Shown: piece by piece, positions 8,929 to 17,088 of the stretch
How positions within the stretch are numbered: the stretch's first letter is position 1
How the letters are laid out: each line of letters opens with the position of its first letter
Assembly (NCBI GenBank): GCA_003165235.1
Contig: PLSV01000175.1
Location: forward strand, 23,230 to 74,767
Direction: 5' to 3'
From: Syntrophobacteraceae bacterium
GTDB taxonomy: Bacteria > Desulfobacterota > Syntrophobacteria > Syntrophobacterales > Syntrophobacteraceae
DNA: 51,538 nucleotides
Program-made: the position numbers and the translations under genes
Notes under the pieces: generated by a model
Database searches by the model: none
The model's input: the letters and a program-made list of their open reading frames with translations, nothing else
Told to the model about the DNA's origin: nothing

Positions 8929-8959
8929 GCCAATGCGAAATAATCCACGTTACAATGTG

Positions 8960-9901
8960 CTAGAGCAGAGGTCGGGGAAGAAGGCCGGCCCTGGTAGTGA
9001 TTTCTTTTACTCTTTCCTCCCACTCGATAGCCATTATGTGCACGCCGGCAATACCGGGAATTTCGCGCACTTGCTGGATCTGTTCGAGAAGGAGCGTGAT
9101 TCCCTCTTCGGCCTGGTTCGCCTTGGGAACACCTTTGATGCGTTTAATGATCTCATCGGGAATGGTGATTCCAGACACACTCCTGTTCATGTAGGCCGCC
9201 ATGCCGGCGGACTTGAGCGGCGTCAGTCCGGCCAGGATGAAGCACTGCTTGTCCAATCCCATATCGCAGGCCATCCTCATGAACTCCCGGAATCGGTCCA
9301 TATCATAGATGCATTGGGTTTGAACAAAATCAGCGCCGGCCCGGATTTTTTTGGCGAGTCTGATCACCCTGAACTCGAAAGGATCTGCAAAGGGGTTGGC
9401 CGCCGCTCCCAGAAACATCCTGGCGCTTCCTTCGACCGGATCGCCGCTGTTTACCGTGCCCTGGTCCCTGATCACGCGCACGACATCCAGAAGCTGAATG
9501 GAATCCAGGTCGAAGACGTTCTTGGCCATTGGATGGTTGCCAAAGGTCTGATGATCGCCGGTAAGACAGAGCATATTGCGAATCCCGAGAGCGTACGCCC
9601 CGAAAACATCGCTCTGTGCGGCGATTCGGTTGCGGTCCCTGGTAACCATCTGCATGATCGGTTCCAGGCCGTTTTGCAGCAGAATTGCGCTGGCTGCGAT
9701 ACTCGACATGCGCACCACCGCCGTCTGATTGTCAGTGACGTTTGCCGCGTCGATGCAGCCCTTGATGAGGTCTATCTTTTTTTGAAGATGCTCCACGTCT
9801 GCGCCCTTGGGCGGGCCGCACTCGCAGGTTACGGCGAAATGACCGGAGGAGAGCACCTTCTCAAGGTTACTTCCCGATTTGATAACGTTTTGATCGCTCA
9901 T
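8960..9901 (-). CDS. metF: Methylenetetrahydrofolate reductase, MetF-type
   Basis: A 313-residue TIM-barrel flavoprotein that interconverts 5,10-methylene-THF and 5-methyl-THF. Family signatures include FAVTCECGPPKG near the N-terminus (the catalytic Glu region), CLTGDHQ near residue 115, GADFVQTQCIYD near 190, and FILAGLTPLKS near 220. It is the last gene of a three-gene minus-strand operon, with metV upstream by 99 bases and the NfnB/HdrA-MvhD fusion before that. This context matches MetFV enzymes of acetogens and methyl-oxidising anaerobes rather than the NADH-only E. coli type. The ATG at 9901 has GAGG 5 bases upstream. Confidence 0.92.
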   Translation of the reverse strand: MSDQNVIKSGSNLEKVLSSGHFAVTCECGPPKGADVEHLQKKIDLIKGCIDAANVTDNQTAVVRMSSIAASAILLQNGLEPIMQMVTRDRNRIAAQSDVFGAYALGIRNMLCLTGDHQTFGNHPMAKNVFDLDSIQLLDVVRVIRDQGTVNSGDPVEGSARMFLGAAANPFADPFEFRVIRLAKKIRAGADFVQTQCIYDMDRFREFMRMACDMGLDKQCFILAGLTPLKSAGMAAYMNRSVSGITIPDEIIKRIKGVPKANQAEEGITLLLEQIQQVREIPGIAGVHIMAIEWEERVKEITTRAGLLPRPLL

Positions 9902-10000
9902 GGCCCTCGTTCTCTGATGTGGATTGTGTTGGTTCCCCCCGGCGGCGGAGGCCGCCTAAGGCCGAAGATATTGACGCTCCGCGAGGCGGCCTTTGTTGTG

Positions 10001-10684
10001 TTATTTCAGCCTGTATAGATGTTCCCGAACGGACCGGCGGACTCCACCATCTGAAGCGGTCCTCCAGTCTTTCGCGGGAAGCACATTCTGAAGTTCCTCG
10101 AGTCTTCCCAGCTTTTGCAACCGGTCATATATGAGTTGCCATACACAATCGATATTTGCCGGGTCAACTTCGCACTTGCCTTTTTCAGATCCGCCGCACG
10201 GCCCGTTCAAAAGATGCTTCGAGCAACGGGCGACAGGGCATATTCCGCCGGTATGCGCCGTCATGCAGTCTCCACAACCGGCGCACATCTCCGCCCAAAG
10301 CCCCGGTTCCATCCCGGCGCCGTAAAAAGTAGTGTTCACTCCGGGAAAGATCGGCGTCGTTCCGAGCCGGTCGGCAAAGAAATTCACCCCCACGCCGCAG
10401 GCAAGCGATACAACCGCATCGATTTTTTCATTTGCCACGCGGTCGAGGATGGGCAGAATAAATTCCTCGTCGCATTGCCGCTGGACAGTGTCTTCAAGTA
10501 TTGTTTTGCTCCGGCCTTCCCTGCCAAAAGCTATCCGCAAGCCCGATGCGAGAATCTGCACCTCGGCTTCTCCTCCAGACAGACAAACTGTGACGCACGT
10601 ACCGCAGCCGACGACCAGAATCTTGTCGAAATTTTCGAGATAGCCCTTAACCTGTCCGAACGGTTTAGGGTCCGCAACAATCAT
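10001..10684 (-). CDS. metV: MetV-like zinc/FeS partner of methylene-THF reductase
   Basis: A 227-residue protein of the methylene-THF reductase C-terminal (MetV) family. The N-terminal half has a VVGCGTCVTVCLSGGE motif near residue 25 and LACGVGVN near 95; the C-terminal half is Cys-rich (MCAGCGDC, GICPVARC, LLNGPCGG), giving up to two metal or FeS sites. MetV forms a complex with MetF in Moorella, where it links MetF to HdrABC-MvhD. The start codon lies inside the stop of the upstream fusion gene (ATGA, 10681-10684), so synthesis of the two is likely coupled. Confidence 0.88.
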   Translation of the reverse strand: MIVADPKPFGQVKGYLENFDKILVVGCGTCVTVCLSGGEAEVQILASGLRIAFGREGRSKTILEDTVQRQCDEEFILPILDRVANEKIDAVVSLACGVGVNFFADRLGTTPIFPGVNTTFYGAGMEPGLWAEMCAGCGDCMTAHTGGICPVARCSKHLLNGPCGGSEKGKCEVDPANIDCVWQLIYDRLQKLGRLEELQNVLPAKDWRTASDGGVRRSVREHLYRLK

Positions 10685-12792
10685 CGTGAAGCTCCTTCCT
10701 TGAGCAGTTCGCCCTGGGCATCAGCTTGTGCCGGGGTCGAGCGGAATTGTTCCCATATCAGGGGCCAGCTTTCCTCTGCGCTGCTATCTGTTTTGAAAAG
10801 CTGCACGTTTTGCTGTCCCACTCCAATCTCATCGAGAAACTTTTGGACCCTTTTTACGCGCCTTCCGAGCAATTCTTCAGCCCCGGTGTAAAAGCAGCCG
10901 TTTTCGGCGCAGGCGATCACCGCGACCTTATCTGCGCCCAGTTCGATAGGGCTGACCAGATCGAGAGTGCTGAGGCGGGCTACGCATGGAATCATCACGC
11001 GCAGGATTCCCGTTTTCACGATTTCCTCGTCGGTTTGTGCGCCCAGAAATTTCCTGCTGGTTGTCTCATTGAGGCAGCAATAGGAAACCACGAGGGGTCT
11101 TGCGATCTTCGCAGTATCCGACTTGGACAGAATCGCTCTCAGGGTGTCTTTCATACCATTTGTGGCGAATCGTGACAGGGCGATCCCGGCCGCAGGGCAT
11201 TCTGCAGCGCACAACCCGCAAGTCTGGCACAGTTGAGCGGGCATAACTGCGGTCTTATCAACCTGCGCAACTCCGAAAGGACAGACCCTCACGCAAGTGA
11301 GACATCCTGCGCAGTGGGCCAGGGGCTTGAGATATGCGCCGGTGGCGCAGGCAAGACAACGTCTCGATTCGGCGAGCGCTTCGGACTCGCTGTATCCCGG
11401 CTCGATAGGAGAAAAAGTCTTGATTCGTTCGTCGGCGTCCATAAGGCTAACCTCGACGCGTTCGAACTTTTTGGCGAGAGCAGCGGTTGCCGACGGCAGC
11501 TCACCTATGGTTGTGACCGCGCGTTGAGCCAGCTTCAGCGTCTCTCCCGTCTCCAGGAAATGAGATATGACCTTGGCGGCGTCATGGCCGGTGCCTACGG
11601 CCGCAATTGCGGAGCCCGGGCCGGTCATGACCTCGCCGCACACGAACACACCCCGTTCGGATGTGCTCATCGAGCTCCGGTCGCATTGAAGCCGGCCGCG
11701 GTCAACAGCAACGGGCGATTGGGCTAAAAAATCCAGGTTGGCTCTCTGGCCGATCGCCAGAATGACGCTGTCAACTTCGACGCTCTTTGTCTCCGATTCA
11801 TCGTATTTGGGGCTGAACCGATGCTGATCGTCAAAAACGCTGGTGCAGCGTTTGAACTCTATGCCTGTTACTGCGCCCTTATTTTCAAGAATCGCCTTGG
11901 GGCCCCAGGAATTGAAAATTTCTATACCCTCTTCCTCGGCCTCATCTATTTCCCATTTCCATGCGGGCATTTCTTGCCGGTTCTCCAGGCAGGCCATGTA
12001 AACTTTGGACGGCCCAAGGCGTTTGGCTGCCCTGGCCATATCGATAGCCACATTACCGCCCCCTACCACAAGAACGCTGTCCCCGAGTTCGGGACGCAAT
12101 CCATTCGCAACGTCCCACAGGAAGGGAATCCCCAGCAACACTCCCTTGCTGTCAACCCCGGGAATCGGCAGTGAATGGCTCTCGGAAAGACCCGCCGCGA
12201 TGAGAATTGCATTATTTTCTTTCCGCAGCTCATCGAAGGAAATATCCTTGCCCACCTCGCAACCGGTTCGAACCTCGACCCCGGCGGCCAGTATGTCGCC
12301 GATATCCTGGGCAAGGGCCTCAATAGGCAGCCTGTAGCGAGGAATCGCATGTGCGAGCATGCCGCCGAGCTTGGTGTCCTTCTCATAAACCCTCACTCGG
12401 TATCCGCTGAGCGCAAGGTCCAGAGCAGCGGTCAGGCCTGAAGGACCCGAACCGATGATGGCCACGGTCCCCTCTTTCTTTTCCGCCGGTTTCTTTTGCC
12501 TGGCGAGGCGGTATTCTTTTGTATTCTCGACCACGAAACGTTTGAGCATCCTGAGGCTTACCGCCGAATCGATCTCCTTTCTGCGGCACTCGGCTTCGCA
12601 CGGATGATGACAGATGCGGCCACAGACGGAAGGAAACGGATTAACCTCGAGCAGGATGTCAAGGGCGCCTTCATAGTCGCCCCGGCTTAAACGCTGCACA
12701 TACTCGCGGGTGTCGGTGTGAACCGGGCAGGCGGCCGAGCATGTAGCCAGCATATCGCCTGCCAAGATTTGTGTGAATTCTTTCTCCTTCAT
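10681..12792 (-). CDS. NfnB/GltD-like FAD oxidoreductase fused to 2[4Fe-4S] and MvhD domains
   Basis: A 703-residue cytoplasmic electron-transfer protein. Order: N-terminal Cys-rich FeS domain as in GltD/NfnB (C18, C22, C57, C61, C65, C69), an FAD-binding fold (GSGPSG at 114-119), an NAD(P)H fold (VVGGGNVA at 242-249), a two-cluster ferredoxin domain (CAGCLTCVRVCP from 494, CQTCGLCAAECP from 522), then an MvhD/FlpD-like domain (YCCLNETT at 571, IPCVARL at 601, CAENGCFY at 628). It heads the operon with metV and metF. I infer that it feeds or drains electrons between NAD(P)H, ferredoxin and MetFV, replacing the separate HdrA and MvhD of Moorella. HdrB and HdrC are absent here. Substrate pyridine nucleotide is not determined. 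Confidence 0.88.
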   Translation of the reverse strand: MKEKEFTQILAGDMLATCSAACPVHTDTREYVQRLSRGDYEGALDILLEVNPFPSVCGRICHHPCEAECRRKEIDSAVSLRMLKRFVVENTKEYRLARQKKPAEKKEGTVAIIGSGPSGLTAALDLALSGYRVRVYEKDTKLGGMLAHAIPRYRLPIEALAQDIGDILAAGVEVRTGCEVGKDISFDELRKENNAILIAAGLSESHSLPIPGVDSKGVLLGIPFLWDVANGLRPELGDSVLVVGGGNVAIDMARAAKRLGPSKVYMACLENRQEMPAWKWEIDEAEEEGIEIFNSWGPKAILENKGAVTGIEFKRCTSVFDDQHRFSPKYDESETKSVEVDSVILAIGQRANLDFLAQSPVAVDRGRLQCDRSSMSTSERGVFVCGEVMTGPGSAIAAVGTGHDAAKVISHFLETGETLKLAQRAVTTIGELPSATAALAKKFERVEVSLMDADERIKTFSPIEPGYSESEALAESRRCLACATGAYLKPLAHCAGCLTCVRVCPFGVAQVDKTAVMPAQLCQTCGLCAAECPAAGIALSRFATNGMKDTLRAILSKSDTAKIARPLVVSYCCLNETTSRKFLGAQTDEEIVKTGILRVMIPCVARLSTLDLVSPIELGADKVAVIACAENGCFYTGAEELLGRRVKRVQKFLDEIGVGQQNVQLFKTDSSAEESWPLIWEQFRSTPAQADAQGELLKEGASR

Positions 12793-13013
12793 GCTGTTAA
12801 ACCCTTTCGCGCCAGAGAATCAGGACGTTTGGAATACGGATATTTACACCTGCAACAGTATCCGGTCGACAATGGAAAGCAGGTCGTCTTCGGGGCCACG
12901 TGAAATATAGCGCAATTTGGTCTGTGTGGCCATCTTTTTTTAAACAGCAGCAATCTTTTTTTGAACTCAACAAATAACGGCGGGTATCATCTTCAAAAAT
13001 GTTTCCAACCCAA

Positions 13014-14195
13014 TTATTTCGCGATTTCCTCATCGCTCAGGTAGCATGCCGGGTCGCAGCCCCAAAGGTCGCCGGAAGCAGCTTCGGCGCGCACGCGGAA
13101 GTTGCCCCCGCAGATTGACAGCCAGTTGCATTCCGCGCAGCGTCCTTTCACGTAGAGTTTTTTATCCTTCAACCGTTTCATCAGCGGGTTGGAAAGATCG
13201 GTCCATATTTCGCTGAATTTGCGCTCTGTAACGTTTCCGAAAGAATAGTGTCTCCAAAACTGGTCGGCGTGGACGCTTCCGTCCCAACTGATGCACCCGA
13301 TCCCCCGCCCGGAATTGTTGCCCTCGTTCATCTGGAGCAGCTCGAGGACCTCGGCCGCCCTGGGGGAATTCTCCCGCAGCATCCTGAGGTAGAGGTAGGG
13401 GCCGTCGGCGTGATTGTCCACGGTGAGCACTTCCTTTGCCATGCCGCGCCGGTGCAGGTCAGCGGTCCTGCCGATTATGAGGTCAACCGCCTCGCGCGTC
13501 TCCTGGTGGGAGAGGTCTTCGCTGATCAGCTCGCTTCCTCGCCCGGCATATACGAGGTGATAAAAACAGACGCGCGGGATGTCATATTTTTCGAGAAGGT
13601 CGAATATGCCGGGAATCTCCGCCACGTTGAGCTGGTTCATCGTAAAGCGAAGGCCGACCTTTATTCCAGCGTCCTGGCAGGCCATAATGCCTTCCATGGC
13701 CTTGCGGAAGGCGCCTTTGACTCCTCTGAACCGGTCATTTACTTCATCGAGCCCATCCAGGCTTATCCCGACGTAGGAGAGGCCGACTTTCTTGAGGTCG
13801 GCCGCTGTTCGCGGATTGATCAGGGTCCCGTTGGTTGAAATAACCGCACGCATGCCCTTGGCGACCGCGTATGCGGCAAGTTCGATGAGATCGGGGCGAA
13901 CCAGCGGTTCGCCGCCCGAAAAAAGGACCACCGGCGAGCCGAAAGCTGCAAGATCGTCCAGGATCGCTTTGCCTTCGCTGGTGGAAAGCTCCCCGGAGAA
14001 CTCCTCGTCTTTGGCATGCGCGTAGCAATGGACGCACTTGAGATTGCACCGCCGGGTGACATTCCAGACAACGACGGGCGTCTTATCTGAAGAAAACTGG
14101 AGGAGATGCGAAGGCAGCTTGCCGCTCTGGCGCCCATAACGCAAGGCGTCCGAGGGTTCGACTGTGCCGCAGTAAAGTTTTGATACGCCAATCAT
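13014..14195 (-). CDS. ahbC: Radical SAM 12,18-didecarboxysiroheme deacetylase (AhbC)
   Basis: A 393-residue radical SAM enzyme with SPASM domain. The radical cluster Cys are C50, C54 and C57 (RRCNLKCVHCYA), followed by SGGEPL; the C-terminal SPASM Cys group is GRCAECNWLSICGG plus two more Cys. The N-terminus (SKLYCGTVEPSDALRYGR) is what I recall from AhbC proteins of sulfate reducers, which remove two acetate side chains on the route from siroheme to heme b. Its paralogue AhbD is the main alternative. Start ATG has GGAG 6 bases upstream. The other ahb genes are not in the window. The gaps on either side (12793-13013 and 14196-14404) contain no gene I can support. Confidence 0.82.
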   Translation of the reverse strand: MIGVSKLYCGTVEPSDALRYGRQSGKLPSHLLQFSSDKTPVVVWNVTRRCNLKCVHCYAHAKDEEFSGELSTSEGKAILDDLAAFGSPVVLFSGGEPLVRPDLIELAAYAVAKGMRAVISTNGTLINPRTAADLKKVGLSYVGISLDGLDEVNDRFRGVKGAFRKAMEGIMACQDAGIKVGLRFTMNQLNVAEIPGIFDLLEKYDIPRVCFYHLVYAGRGSELISEDLSHQETREAVDLIIGRTADLHRRGMAKEVLTVDNHADGPYLYLRMLRENSPRAAEVLELLQMNEGNNSGRGIGCISWDGSVHADQFWRHYSFGNVTERKFSEIWTDLSNPLMKRLKDKKLYVKGRCAECNWLSICGGNFRVRAEAASGDLWGCDPACYLSDEEIAK

Positions 14196-14404
14196 GGAGA
14201 CTCCGGCCCATATCCGGCCGATTCACGGCCGGACAGGCAAAAATATCGATATAAACCGCCATAAGAGCTGTAGATGTTTAACTTTTAACGGCGTCAAAGT
14301 CCAGCGAAGCCGTGTGGACTTCGGCATTTTCGATGGATTTGGGGCGCAAGCGCGGATTGGCGGAATAACGGGGAACCGTAACGGCGCTATCCCGGCCTTT
14401 CAGT

Positions 14405-16192
14405 CTATCTCTCTTTGGTTAATTCACCGGGTCTCAGAGGGTATTGCCTGTAGCTTTCACGGATTAGTTCATCAAGGTAACTCTGATGGTCAACTACGGC
14501 CTCCCTGGGAATAATGAACTGTGTCTTTCCACTTCGATCGGCTATCAGTCTGAATCCGTAATCATAGTCAACCGAGATTCTCTGACATACGTCCGTTGCG
14601 CTCTCATCCCGGTCGAGCGCCTGGAGGATGATCTCATTGATTGCCTGCTCGTTGAAATGAATCTTGAATCCGTGTCTTTGATAGAAATCGGATTCAAAGG
14701 TCTTCGCCTGATTGTATAGCGACAGGACTTCCTTAAAGACGGCTTCCGCCGGGATTCCGGTGTTGACGTGATGGTTTATCACCAAATTGGTCCTGTCCGG
14801 ATTGAAAACGAGCGGATAATTATCGGCGAAATCTTTTCTTATCTTGAGGACCTTATCGCGGACGGCGATTTTTTCTTCTTCAACGAGCTTCTGATGGGTT
14901 TCAAAGTTCCCTGTCCTCTCGGGGTCTTCGAACAGGCGCCCCAACTCCTCTTCGGGGTCTTTTACGATATTTGCGGTAATGGCTAGATGCCGGGTCGCCG
15001 AGGAGGGGAGCTTTTTTTCAAAGGGCAAAATGACCTTTTCAAGCACGCTGACCAGGCCGCGCGCGCCGGTTTTCTCCGGGTAGGCCCTTTCAGCAAGGAT
15101 GCTCAGTGCTTCATCCTCGAACCTGATATCGATTCCGTAGCTCCGGAAGTCTTCCTTTTTGCCGTTGATGATGGGATTATTGGGGTTCTTCAGAATCTGG
15201 AGCAAATCCTCCACCTCGAGCGGTTCGAGGACTGCAACCACAGGGAGCCGGCCCACGAATTCGCTCTCGAACCCGAATTGAATCAGGTCCTCCGCCTTGA
15301 CGTATTTGAGATATCGAGTGTCGTCTTCACGGCTGTGGAGCTGGGCGCCAAAGCCGATCTCCTGCTTCTGGAGCCGTTTTTTGACTATCTCGGCAAGACC
15401 GTTGAAAGCCCCGCTCATGATAAAGAGTATATTTCTCGTATTAACGGTGCGCTTTTCGCGTTTTCCCGTTTTTCGGTACTGCTCGATCGCCTGCATCTGG
15501 GAGACCGGATCGTGAGGCGTCTTGAGGTCCACTTCGGTTTCTTCCATAGGCTTGAGAAGCGCCCTCTGCACTCCTGTCCGGGAAACGTCCGGGCCGATGA
15601 GGTGCTGGGAGGATGCGATCTTGTCGATCTCATCGATGTAGATAATTCCATGCTCGGCGAGTTCGATGTCCTCATCGGCCTGAATCACCAGCTCCCGGAT
15701 GAGGTCCTCGACATCCCCGCCCACATAGCCGGTTTCACTAAACTTGGTGGCGTCACCCTTTACAAAGGGCACTCCGAGCTTCTGAGCGATCAGTTTGACC
15801 AGGTAGGTCTTGCCCACGCCGGTTGGGCCGATCAGCAGGATATTGTTCTTTATCCTGCCCACCATCGGTTCGCTTCCAAACCTTGCGAGGCTCTGCAAGT
15901 ATCTGATCCGGTTGTAATGGGTGCAAATTTTTGTGGCCAGGATGGCCTTGGGTTCGTCCTGCCTGATGACGTACTGGTTCAGGTAAGACTCAAGTTCGTC
16001 CGGTTTCATGTCGAACCGTATCTTATTCACCCCAGCCTGTTTCTTTTCGCTCTCGATGGGCTCATTGGCATGCTCAGAGGCCATCATCGGCGCAATAACC
16101 TTGATTCGATAACCATATTTTTTTGAAAGATAGTCGCTAAGCTCTTTTTGGAGCGTTTCCTGATCGGGGAAATTTGGAGGTTCATCATGCAT
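14405..16192 (-). CDS. ClpX-like AAA+ ATPase lacking the zinc domain
   Basis: A 595-residue AAA+ unfoldase relative. Walker A GPTGVGKT is at 122-129 and Walker B IIYIDE at 183-188; GYVGGDVED is the ClpX-type pore/GYVG loop region near 155. IGFGA at 279-283 matches the ClpX IGF loop that docks onto ClpP. The N-terminal zinc-binding domain of ClpX (about 60 residues with CxxC pairs) is missing, replaced by about 110 unrelated residues, and a C-terminal extension from about 420 makes it some 170 residues longer than ClpX. Thus it may drive ClpP with a different substrate set. Adaptor and targets are unknown. Single gene, no clp neighbours. Confidence 0.8.
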   Translation of the reverse strand: MHDEPPNFPDQETLQKELSDYLSKKYGYRIKVIAPMMASEHANEPIESEKKQAGVNKIRFDMKPDELESYLNQYVIRQDEPKAILATKICTHYNRIRYLQSLARFGSEPMVGRIKNNILLIGPTGVGKTYLVKLIAQKLGVPFVKGDATKFSETGYVGGDVEDLIRELVIQADEDIELAEHGIIYIDEIDKIASSQHLIGPDVSRTGVQRALLKPMEETEVDLKTPHDPVSQMQAIEQYRKTGKREKRTVNTRNILFIMSGAFNGLAEIVKKRLQKQEIGFGAQLHSREDDTRYLKYVKAEDLIQFGFESEFVGRLPVVAVLEPLEVEDLLQILKNPNNPIINGKKEDFRSYGIDIRFEDEALSILAERAYPEKTGARGLVSVLEKVILPFEKKLPSSATRHLAITANIVKDPEEELGRLFEDPERTGNFETHQKLVEEEKIAVRDKVLKIRKDFADNYPLVFNPDRTNLVINHHVNTGIPAEAVFKEVLSLYNQAKTFESDFYQRHGFKIHFNEQAINEIILQALDRDESATDVCQRISVDYDYGFRLIADRSGKTQFIIPREAVVDHQSYLDELIRESYRQYPLRPGELTKER

Positions 16193-16370
16193 CGAAATAC
16201 CTTTCGCACCTGAGGCAAATCCGCAGTCTCTGTCTAAGCAGTAAAATTAATTATAAATTCTTTCTACCTTCCCTGCAATGATCCAATTCGCAAAAAGGTC
16301 CCTGAATCGCTGTGCCTGCAAACTCCAATTTATTGGAGCCCACTTTTATTATATCCGGACGCGGCAGCCC

Positions 16371-16398
16371 AAAAAAACGGGAGGCGCGAGCCTCCCGG
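16371..16398 (-). terminator. Rho-independent terminator of the ferritin-like gene
   Basis: On the minus strand an 8-bp perfect stem (CGGGAGGC at 16378-16385 paired with 16390-16397) with a 4-base loop is followed by seven T residues (A-run 16371-16377 on the plus strand). It lies 33 bases beyond the stop of the ferritin-like gene. Confidence 0.9.
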
Positions 16399-16430
16399 AT
16401 AAACATGAATTTGGGATTAGGACGGCAACT

Positions 16431-16892
16431 TTAGTCCCAGCCCAGGATCTCCTCGTCATAGAGCTTTTCGAGTTTGCGTTTGTGCTTTTCTTCTTCATTT
16501 TCAAGCATCTGGAAAAGTTTGGAAGCTTTTTCGCTCATGCATTTGTTCTTCCAGCCGGAATAGAAGGCCAGGGCTTTTTCTTCTTTTTTCATGGCGAGAA
16601 GAAGGGCGTCCTGGTAAGTGATCTTGTCCGAAAAAGTCACGTCCATCAGGTAGTCGCTGATCTTCAGGTTTTCAACCTGCTGGAGCTCTACCTTATCGAG
16701 GTCCAGCGAGTCCAGCTTCCTGAGCATGTCCCTGTGGCCCTGTTCTTCGGTGACCATTTCGTTGAAGAACTCTCTTATTCCCGGGTTCTTTGCCCGTTCG
16801 GCGCATTTCTGGTAAAATTCTATAGCCTTTTCTTCCTTTTGAATCGCAAAATCGACCACGTCACTGACAGAGTGGCAGGAAAGGGTGCTCAT
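16431..16892 (-). CDS. Ferritin-like (rubrerythrin-type) diiron protein
   Basis: A 153-residue four-helix ferritin-like protein. Two diiron motifs of the EEKAxxFY type are visible, one near residue 20 (EEKAIEFY) and one near 105 (EEKALAFY), each with a partner E-x-x-H (EEQGH; EEEKH). There is no C-terminal rubredoxin domain, so this is an erythrin/ferritin-like form. Likely role: peroxide or iron handling in an anaerobe. The start at 16892 has a perfect AGGAGG 6 bases upstream; the longer frame to 16919 would bury that site. A strong terminator follows at 16371-16398. Confidence 0.85.
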   Translation of the reverse strand: MSTLSCHSVSDVVDFAIQKEEKAIEFYQKCAERAKNPGIREFFNEMVTEEQGHRDMLRKLDSLDLDKVELQQVENLKISDYLMDVTFSDKITYQDALLLAMKKEEKALAFYSGWKNKCMSEKASKLFQMLENEEEKHKRKLEKLYDEEILGWD

Positions 16893-17088
16893 TAGTGTCC
16901 TCCTGGTAATCTGGTTCATGATTAATTCAGTTTTAGACGCTATTTAGTTGTTCGCATAAAAACAACGGAATGTATTTAACCACTTTTGGGAAAGTTTCAA
17001 CGATACGAAGGATATCCGCCAAGTCTTCTTGCAGTTTAGCTCTTGGCCTTCTTTTCATCCGAAGGGTCCAAGTTTTACTGGATCGGAT

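Noticed and set aside
12797..13033. Minus-strand frame upstream of the electron-transfer operon
   Set aside because: Overlaps the end of ahbC, no domain, no Shine-Dalgarno; likely chance.
14987..16126. 379-codon open frame antisense to the ClpX-like gene
   Set aside because: It mirrors the real gene, has no recognisable domain and no ribosome site. High-GC coding DNA often leaves the antisense frame open. The same applies to 7721-8494, 30957-32192 and 40121-40906.
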